Positions 8,802 to 13,648 of a stretch of DNA of 13,648 nt are shown here, one piece after another. Origin of the DNA: an uncultured Oscillospiraceae bacterium. GTDB taxonomy: Bacteria; Bacillota; Clostridia; Oscillospirales; Oscillospiraceae. Positions within the stretch are counted from its first letter, which is position 1. Every line of letters starts with the position of its first letter. A program made the translations under genes and the position numbers. The notes under the pieces are model-generated. The model saw nothing but the letters and a program-made list of their open reading frames with translations, had not been told where the DNA came from and did not search any database. The stretch is taken from assembly GCA_934675115.1 (NCBI GenBank), contig CAKUPH010000056.1:1-13648 (forward strand), in the 5' to 3' direction.

Positions 8802-10214
8802 TCAGCTCTCCCCGTAGGATCCGTATTTGCCGTAGCCGTACCCGTAATAGCCGTAGCCGTGCTTCATGTCGCCCCGCTCCACGCCGTTGAGGACGCAGCC
8901 GATGAGGGACAGGCCGCCGTCGGCCAGAAGCTGCGCCCCGTCGAGGATGCGGGCGCGGGAGGCGGTGTTCTGCCGGATGACCATCACGGCGCAGTCCGCA
9001 AGGCCGGTGAGCTCCGCCGCGTCCGCCAGCAGGGAGCAAGGGGGCGTGTCCAGAATGATGCAGTCAAAGACCTGCCGGGCGGTGCCGATGAAGTCCTGAA
9101 GCTCCTTCCGGGCCAGCAGCTCGGAGGCGTTGCCTACCGGCGCGCCGCCGAACACCACGAAGAGGTTGTCGATGTCCATGGGGCGGATGATCTTTTCCGC
9201 CGTGATCTTGCGGTTCAGGTACTCGGACAGGCCCGCGGCATTCTCCGCGCCGAAGATGGCGGCGGCGGAGGGATTGCGCAGGTCGCAGTCGATGAGCAGC
9301 GTCCTGCGGCCCTTCCGGGCCATGGCGGCGGCCAGATTGGCGGCCACGGTGCTCTTGCCCTCGCCGGAGACGGCGCTGGACACCAGCAGGACCTTCTTCC
9401 CCTGCCGGTGCAGTTCCTTTTCAATGCGGATGCGCAGCAGCCGCACCGATTCGGAGAAGCCGGACCGGTCGCCTTCCTGCTCCAGCACTGGGTAAGCCCT
9501 GCCGCCCCGCCCCTTCCGGAGGCCCCGGGCCGTGGGCAGCATCCCGATGCATTTGAGGTTGACGATGCGCTCCAGCTCCTTTTCGTTGTGGATGGTGGAG
9601 CGGGTGAGGGCGTAGAACAGCACGAGCACCGCCCACAGGGCAATGCCGGTCACAGCGCCCTTTTTGGCTGCGCCGATATAGTTCCGGCTGTTGATGGGAT
9701 AGGCGGGGACGCCGCTTTCGTCCAGCAGATTCATCACCGTGGGACCCACCACGAACTCCGCCACGCTGGGGTAGCAGCGGATGGTGGCGTTGAGCACGTC
9801 ATAGGCCAGCTGGGGGTCCCCGGAGGTGACGGACAGGGTGAAGATATTGGTGTTTTCCAGTACGCTGGCCGAGATGGGCGGCAGAGCCGCAAGACCCAGC
9901 TCGGTCCGGACCGCGTCGCTGAGTGCGCCGCTGGTCAGAATGTATGGGAAGGTCTTGGCCATCTGCTCCGCCGTGCTGGCGTTATAGGTCCGGCTGCCGG
10001 AGTAGAGGGGGTTGGTGACGTACACGGTGAAGGAGGCGGAGGCCCGGTACAGCGGGCTGTAGCTCCGCCAGACCCGCAGGGCGAAGGCCCCGGCCCCCAG
10101 CGCGGCCAGCAGCACGCCCATCCACAGCAGGCGCTTCACACCCCGGAGCACGTCGGCGATCAGCACCCGCAGGTCGATGCCCATGATCTCGGTTTCGCTG
10201 CGCTCGTGATTCAT
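8802..10214 (-). CDS. Wzz/BY-kinase fusion (polysaccharide tyrosine autokinase), second copy
   Basis: This 470-residue protein joins a chain-length (Wzz/CpsC) membrane part to a bacterial tyrosine kinase (CpsD) part. Hydrophobic segments at about 30-48 and 186-204 flank an extracellular domain. The kinase helix motif E-x2-R-x2-R is at 255-261, Walker A SGEGKST at 283-289, Walker A' LLIDCDLRNP at 306-315 and Walker B CIILDTPP at 385-392. The tail (453-467) has seven Tyr alternating with Gly, Lys and Ser, the expected autophosphorylation cluster. Such kinases form rings that cycle between phosphorylated and dephosphorylated states to drive polysaccharide export; the CpsB-type phosphatase encoded at 12571-13317 is the likely partner. 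The start at 10214 overlaps the previous gene's stop (ATGA), with GTGGAGA upstream. It is a diverged paralogue of the upstream neighbour. Fusion of both parts in one chain resembles proteobacterial Wzc more than the split CpsC/CpsD of streptococci. Confidence 0.9.
   Translation of the reverse strand: MNHERSETEIMGIDLRVLIADVLRGVKRLLWMGVLLAALGAGAFALRVWRSYSPLYRASASFTVYVTNPLYSGSRTYNASTAEQMAKTFPYILTSGALSDAVRTELGLAALPPISASVLENTNIFTLSVTSGDPQLAYDVLNATIRCYPSVAEFVVGPTVMNLLDESGVPAYPINSRNYIGAAKKGAVTGIALWAVLVLFYALTRSTIHNEKELERIVNLKCIGMLPTARGLRKGRGGRAYPVLEQEGDRSGFSESVRLLRIRIEKELHRQGKKVLLVSSAVSGEGKSTVAANLAAAMARKGRRTLLIDCDLRNPSAAAIFGAENAAGLSEYLNRKITAEKIIRPMDIDNLFVVFGGAPVGNASELLARKELQDFIGTARQVFDCIILDTPPCSLLADAAELTGLADCAVMVIRQNTASRARILDGAQLLADGGLSLIGCVLNGVERGDMKHGYGYYGYGYGKYGSYGES
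8814..8858 (-). repeat. Tyr-Gly codon repeat, tail of second kinase
   Basis: The stretch is made of short, 6-base-period units (on the plus strand, variants of CCGTAG and CCGTAC) that encode alternating Gly-Tyr. It is the coding form of the autophosphorylation tail and resembles the longer run at 10256-10321, so slippage or exchange between the two is possible. Confidence 0.65.
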
Positions 10215-11692
10215 TTCGTTGTCTCCACCCCGCTTTCCCCGTGGGTCTTCGCGGCGTATGCACCGTATGCGCCGTACTTTCCGTACTTGCCGTAGCGGCC
10301 GTAGCCGTATCCGTAGCCATAGCTGTGGCCGCCGTCAGAGCCGCCGTAGGCGTTGTTGAGTACGCAGCCCAGCAGCTTGGCCCGGGCGCTCCGGAGGGCG
10401 GCGCAGGCGCTGTTGATGGCGTTGGCGGTGACTACGTTTTGCTGCACCACCAGAAGGGTGGCGTCGGCCAGCTCCATGATGCACTCCGAGTCCGGGGCCG
10501 CCGACATGGGCGGCGTGTCGATGACCACGAAGTCATACAGTTCCCGGGCCCGGGCGATGAGGGCGGCCATGCCGTCGGAGCCGGAGAGATCCGTGGACGA
10601 GGCCGCGCCCCGGTGGGCCAGCAGGAGACTCAGGCTGCTGTCTTTCATGGGGAGAACGGCGTCCTCCAGCGCCGCCTTGCCGAGGGCGACCTCCGCCGTT
10701 CCGGGGCCGCGCCAGGAGTATTCCAGAATTTTGTGGCAGGCGGGCTTGCGCAGGTCGGCGTCGATGAGCAGCACCCTTTTGCCCTTCTGGGCCATAGCCA
10801 GCGCGATGTTCACCGCCAGCGTGGATTTTCCCTCGTTTTCCGCCACGCTGGTGAACATCAGCACCTTGCCCCCCGCGGGCATCTGCTGCTCAATGCGGCG
10901 GCGGAGCTTCCGGATGGTCTCGGCGAACAGGAAGCTGGTGGAGGGGCTGGTGATGAGGATGCTGGTCTTTTTCCGGCGGAGCATGGCGGCGGGGGTCTTG
11001 TACTTCCGCTCGTGCCGGACGGAACCCAGCATCCGGCAGTCCAGCTTCTGCTCCGCCTCCTGCTGGCTGCGGACGGTGTCCCGGAGGGCGGAGAGGGCCC
11101 CCAGCAGGACGCACACCGCTGCGGCGGCGAGGACGGCGGCTTTTTTCGCGTTGGCCAGCTCCCCGGGGGAGTTGATGGGTGCAGTGGGCACCTTGGGGGA
11201 CTGAAGCACGTCCAGTACGGTGTCGCCCAGCACCTGATAGGAGACGATATGATGGTTATCGATGACGGAGCGGGTCACCAGAAAGGCCGTCCGGGGGTCG
11301 GAGGCCGTCACCCGCAGGGTGAGCAGGTTGGTTTCCGGCACGGCGGCGGCGCTGATGGTGCCGTCAAAGCCGCTCATGCCCAGTTCATCCAGCACGGCGG
11401 AGCGGAGCAGGGAGCTGTTGAGCACCTCGGAGAACACCGAGGCCAGATTGGTTGCGGCGGCGAGGTTCTGGTACACCGTGGTGCTGCTGCCCCGGGCGGA
11501 CACCACGAAGGTGGTGTTGGTCTGGTAGACCGGCTTGTAGCGCATGCCGGACACCACATAGGCGGCCATGCCCGCCAGAATGGCGGCGGCCACGATAAGG
11601 TACCACCGCCGGAGCACGTCCCGCAGGATGGTGATCGGCTCGAAGGAGGGGAGCAGGAGCTGCTCCGCCTGAGATTCTCTGTTGTCCGGCAT
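10211..11692 (-). CDS. Wzz/BY-kinase fusion (polysaccharide tyrosine autokinase), first copy
   Basis: This 493-residue protein has the same plan as its downstream neighbour. Hydrophobic segments lie at about 31-48 and 184-201 around a Wzz-type extracellular domain. The kinase part has E-x2-R-x2-R at 258-264, a Walker A variant ENEGKST at 285-291, Walker A' LLIDADLRKP at 308-317 and Walker B VVIDTPP at 389-395. Its tail (458-479) holds nine Tyr, spaced every second and then every third residue, longer than in the other copy. The ATG at 11692 is chosen over one 13 codons upstream, because GGAGGAG formed by the end of the preceding gene lies just ahead of it and the longer form would overlap that gene. 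The 5-base gap upstream and the ATGA overlap downstream imply one transcript and equal expression of both kinases. Sequence divergence between the copies suggests different roles, mixed rings or different glycans, none of which can be decided here. Confidence 0.9.
   Translation of the reverse strand: MPDNRESQAEQLLLPSFEPITILRDVLRRWYLIVAAAILAGMAAYVVSGMRYKPVYQTNTTFVVSARGSSTTVYQNLAAATNLASVFSEVLNSSLLRSAVLDELGMSGFDGTISAAAVPETNLLTLRVTASDPRTAFLVTRSVIDNHHIVSYQVLGDTVLDVLQSPKVPTAPINSPGELANAKKAAVLAAAAVCVLLGALSALRDTVRSQQEAEQKLDCRMLGSVRHERKYKTPAAMLRRKKTSILITSPSTSFLFAETIRKLRRRIEQQMPAGGKVLMFTSVAENEGKSTLAVNIALAMAQKGKRVLLIDADLRKPACHKILEYSWRGPGTAEVALGKAALEDAVLPMKDSSLSLLLAHRGAASSTDLSGSDGMAALIARARELYDFVVIDTPPMSAAPDSECIMELADATLLVVQQNVVTANAINSACAALRSARAKLLGCVLNNAYGGSDGGHSYGYGYGYGRYGKYGKYGAYGAYAAKTHGESGVETTK
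10256..10321 (-). repeat. Tyr-Gly codon repeat, tail of first kinase
   Basis: This 66-base run of 6- and 9-base units encodes Tyr-Gly and Tyr-Gly-Lys/Ala steps. It is the longer counterpart of the repeat at 8814-8858. Such runs can change length by slippage, altering the number of phosphorylatable Tyr residues without breaking the frame. Confidence 0.65.
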
Positions 11693-11697
11693 GTCCC

Positions 11698-12546
11698 TCA
11701 CTCCTCCACCACGACCATCAGCCGGGTGCACCCCGTGTACGGGCCGCTTTTTACGGTATAGGTCACGCTGTAGCTGCCGGGGGTCCGGGTGTCCACATTG
11801 GATTGAATCGCAACGGACACCTCGGCCTCGCCGCCGTCCAGCGGGATCTCCCGCCCGGCGGCGGTCATCCCCGTCAGATAGTCCCGGGGAGAAAAAACGG
11901 CATTTTTCGGCAGATACAGCAGGTTTTCGCTCAGCGTCAGCGACGCATTGTACGCCCCGGTCTGGTACACCTCCACCGGCACGGTGAGGTAAATGGTCTC
12001 GCCCATGCTGTTGGTCACACGGAACTCCACCTCATGGACGCCGACCTCGCTGATGCCGCCCTCACCGCCCACCAGCGTGGCCTTGATCTTGTCGGTGAGG
12101 GGGCCATCGATGGCGTCCTCCGCGGCAATGAGCTTCATCACGTCGGTGTAGCGCCCGGCGGCGAACACCAGCGGCTGGGACAGGGCGAACCGGGGACTTT
12201 CATAGTCGGTGTACCGGACGGTGCGCTGGGCCTTGGCCACGTTTCCCGCCCGGTCAAAGGCGGCGTAGGTCACGGTGACAGCCTTGTCCGCAGAAATGCT
12301 GGACACGCTCTCCACCACGAGGGAGCCGGTGACAACGCCGTCCCGGCTGTCCCACGCGGACACGCCCTCCAGCAGTGCCGCCTCCGGCGAGGAGACGGAC
12401 AGGAAGATCTCGTCCCCCGTGAAGCTGATCTCCGGGGACTCCCGGTCCTCGTCCCGGCGTTCCATGCAGACATACCAGACAAAGGCGGCGCAGCACAGCG
12501 CGGCCGCCGCCAGAAGAAGCCATATTTTAGCCTTGCTCTTCTTCAC
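11698..12546 (-). CDS. Membrane-anchored protein with Ig-like (DUF5011-type) domains
   Basis: The 282-residue protein starts with a basic stretch and one hydrophobic anchor at about residues 8-27. The rest is beta-rich. Residues about 38-112 resemble an Ig-like cell-surface repeat of the DUF5011 kind: acidic DSRDGVVTG, then VTYAAFDRAGNVAKAQRTVRY. A second unit at about 117-195 contains AAEDAIDGPLTDKI, the same D-x-x-D-G-x-L/V-T theme, and a third beta-rich unit ends in PGSYSVTYTV. It probably sits outside the membrane and could bind the polysaccharide, the wall or the kinases' extracellular domains. The start is a GTG at 12546, preceded at 8 bases by AAGGAG (12555-12560); an ATG just upstream is in another frame. 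It lies between the phosphatase and kinase genes, an unusual place for such a protein. No enzymatic motif is visible. Confidence 0.82.
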   Translation of the reverse strand: MKKSKAKIWLLLAAAALCCAAFVWYVCMERRDEDRESPEISFTGDEIFLSVSSPEAALLEGVSAWDSRDGVVTGSLVVESVSSISADKAVTVTYAAFDRAGNVAKAQRTVRYTDYESPRFALSQPLVFAAGRYTDVMKLIAAEDAIDGPLTDKIKATLVGGEGGISEVGVHEVEFRVTNSMGETIYLTVPVEVYQTGAYNASLTLSENLLYLPKNAVFSPRDYLTGMTAAGREIPLDGGEAEVSVAIQSNVDTRTPGSYSVTYTVKSGPYTGCTRLMVVVEE

Positions 12547-12570
12547 GCAGCATTCTCCTTGCGAAAATTC

Positions 12571-13317
12571 TTAAAACCACTCCGGCTCGGCCGTCTCCAC
12601 GTCCCGGCCATCCAGCAGTGTCTGAGGGTTGTCCTCCAGCAGCCGCCGGGCCAGTTTCGGGGAGTACTCGTCGGCGATGAGGTCCTGAACGTCGGCCATC
12701 CACGGGGTCCGCACGATGGGGGAGTGGGCATCGCTGGCCACGAAGGACACAAAGCCCCGGTCCAGCAGCTCCAGCGCCGTTGCCTCCTCCGCCGAGCCGA
12801 ACCGGCCCAGCAGACTGCCCTTGTTTACCTGAAGCAGGCAGCCCAGCTCCACCCAGCGGTTGAGCAGTTCAGGGGACTGCTGGACATAGTAGTAGCGTTC
12901 CGGGTGGGCCACGATGGGGCGGAAGCCCAGCGCGGCCACCCCGGCCAGAATTTCGGTGGCCTGCTGCCCGTAGTCCCGGAAGGGGAACTCAATCAGGGGA
13001 CAGCGGGAACCCGCCAGCGGAATGAGCTTTCCCGTCCGCAGCAGCTCCGGCACCTCCGGCGTGCCGAAAATCTCCATGCCAAGCAGGATGTTGACGGGAA
13101 TATTTGCGTTGTGTATCGATCGACAGAACGCGAAAAAAGTACGTTGAAGCGTCTCATCGGCGAAATTGGGACGGTTCCCCGGCAGATTGCAGTGGGGGGT
13201 GGCAATGATGGTGCGGACGCCGCTCTCGCCCGCCATTTCCGCCATGGCAAGGGCGGTTTCCGTGTCCCGGGCCCCGTCGTCAAGGCCGGGCAGAATGTGC
13301 GCGTGGATGTCGATCAT
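12571..13317 (-). CDS. cpsB: CpsB/YwqE-type PHP-family protein-tyrosine phosphatase
   Basis: The 248-residue protein has the length and metal-site motifs of the PHP phosphatases that dephosphorylate BY-kinases. These are MIDIHAHILPGLDDGA with His5, His7 and Asp14, ATPH with His42, GMEI with Glu82, VAHPERY with His138, and SDAH with Asp196 and His198. These residues bind the metal cluster (usually manganese) in CpsB and YwqE. It should act in the cytoplasm on the Tyr tails of the two kinases encoded downstream, setting their assembly cycle. The ATG at 13317 overlaps the stop of the truncated small frame upstream (ATGA), with only a weak ribosome site, so translation may have depended on coupling to that gene. 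No convincing promoter was found in the short gap to the divergent sigma-K gene. The symbol follows the family; orthology to streptococcal cpsB is not tested. Confidence 0.92.
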   Translation of the reverse strand: MIDIHAHILPGLDDGARDTETALAMAEMAGESGVRTIIATPHCNLPGNRPNFADETLQRTFFAFCRSIHNANIPVNILLGMEIFGTPEVPELLRTGKLIPLAGSRCPLIEFPFRDYGQQATEILAGVAALGFRPIVAHPERYYYVQQSPELLNRWVELGCLLQVNKGSLLGRFGSAEEATALELLDRGFVSFVASDAHSPIVRTPWMADVQDLIADEYSPKLARRLLEDNPQTLLDGRDVETAEPEWF

Positions 13318-13430
13318 TCTTCCAGCGCTCCCACGTCGCGCAGCTGCTGGACGAACTCCTCCGCGTCCCGCAGGGCGGTGTCATAGTCCACGTCGTACTC
13401 CGACGGCTGAGCCGCGGGAAATAGGGACAC
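13314..13430 (-). pseudogene. Truncated PqqD-like small protein (C-terminal stub)
   Basis: The last 30 residues of this frame (13403-13314) read SEYDVDYDTALRDAEEFV, then QQLRDVGALEE. They look like the C-terminal helix region of PqqD-family proteins, whose usual ending is of the form EYDV-(x)n-A-x-x-D-V/A-x-x-F-(x)n-L-R-x-x-G. A full member is about 90 residues. Here the frame loses any resemblance before the Ser-Glu-Tyr, and the sequence further upstream is the promoter and 5' end of the divergent sigma-K gene. Possible starts (GTG at 13430 or at 13517) lack ribosome sites, and the second would run into the sigma-K coding region. It is most likely a 5'-truncated remnant whose stop still overlaps the start of cpsB. 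The family assignment is from remembered pattern only. Confidence 0.45.
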
Positions 13431-13448
13431 GCAGGGCGTGCATACACT
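13421..13448 (+). promoter_or_regulatory. Putative sigma-E-dependent promoter of the sigma-K gene
   Basis: CATACACT at 13441-13448 matches the -10 consensus of sporulation sigma-E promoters (CATACAnT). An ATA core at 13421-13423, within GGAAATAGG, lies about 17 bases upstream as a partial -35 match. The predicted transcript would start near 13455, just before the GGAGGTG ribosome site. In Bacillus, sigK transcription begins under sigma-E in the mother cell, so the location fits. Confidence 0.45.
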
Positions 13449-13470
13449 GAGGACACGGAGGTGGTCCGAT

Positions 13471-13648
13471 ATGTGGACGGCGTGGCTGCTGTTAACGCTC
13501 AACGGATTATTTTTCACTCTGCGGATGGCGGGGACGACGGGCTCCTTTCCCCGTGCGCTGAAGCGGGAGGAGGAGCAGAAGCTGCTGGAGCAGATGGCTC
13601 AGGGCGATCTGGACGCCCGGAATAAGCTTATCGAGCACAATCTGCGGC
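13471..13648 (+). CDS. sigK: RNA polymerase sporulation sigma factor K (pro-sigma-K), 5' part only
   Basis: The frame is open to the right edge and gives the first 59 residues. Residues 1-20 form a hydrophobic leader (MWTAWLLLTLNGLFF) like the pro-sequence that holds pro-sigma-K at the membrane until cleavage. SFPRAL at 25-30 matches the SFP-x-x-L start of the mature region. EQMAQGDLDARNKLIEHNLR at 40-59 matches the conserved entry to sigma region 2. The GDxxARNxLIEHNLR form fits sigma-K better than sigma-E. A strong GGAGGTG at 13457-13463 sits 7 bases before the ATG. The factor directs late mother-cell sporulation genes. The leader implies regulation by intramembrane proteolysis, unlike Clostridioides difficile, whose SigK lacks a pro-sequence. 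No interruption by a skin-type element can be seen in the part present. Confidence 0.85.
   Translation, partial: MWTAWLLLTLNGLFFTLRMAGTTGSFPRALKREEEQKLLEQMAQGDLDARNKLIEHNLR

Noticed and set aside
11803..13386. A 527-codon open frame on the plus strand
   Set aside because: It is antisense to the Ig-like protein and CpsB genes, both of which have clear motifs and ribosome sites. Its composition is that of a shadow frame.

Overview
The window reads as chromosomal DNA from a high-GC, spore-forming, anaerobic gut-type Firmicute, most likely in the Oscillospiraceae (Flavonifractor, Lawsonibacter or Oscillibacter-like; this placement is an inference from gene content, GC-rich codon use and purine-rich Shine-Dalgarno sites, not from a search). 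A start of a pro-sigma-K gene at the right edge supports a sporulating Clostridia host.

Layout. (1) Positions 1-845 hold the decayed 3' part of a DDE transposase gene, broken by a stop codon and a frameshift. (2) Positions 1081-5995, plus strand, hold a compact redox module: an extended -10 promoter, a LysR-type regulator, an FAD/NAD(P) oxidoreductase, a cytoplasmic molybdopterin (Mo or W) oxidoreductase and a four-cluster ferredoxin subunit. The last three genes are tightly packed (4-base overlap, then a 5-base gap). A strong bidirectional hairpin terminator at 6027-6064 closes the module. The natural reading is electron flow from NAD(P)H to the flavoprotein, to the four [4Fe-4S] clusters and then to the Mo/W active site, on an unknown small substrate sensed by the LysR protein. 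No export signal or membrane anchor is present, so the chain looks soluble and cytoplasmic.

(3) Positions 13317-6089, minus strand, hold an exopolysaccharide regulatory operon that converges on the same terminator. In transcription order it has a CpsB-type PHP tyrosine phosphatase, a membrane-anchored Ig-like protein, two tandem Wzz/BY-kinase fusion proteins with Tyr-Gly-rich tails, a membrane CapD/FlaA1-family nucleotide-sugar dehydratase or epimerase, and a membrane-anchored coiled-coil protein of unknown role. No glycosyltransferase, flippase or polymerase is in the window, so this looks like a control and precursor module acting on a polysaccharide assembled elsewhere.

(4) Between cpsB and the divergent sigma-K gene lies a stub that resembles the C-terminus of a PqqD-family protein. 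A sigma-E-like promoter for the sigma-K gene overlaps this stretch. The sigma-K gene is cut by the right edge. The part most likely to hold undescribed biology is the soluble molybdoenzyme module; the paired tyrosine-tail kinases are second.
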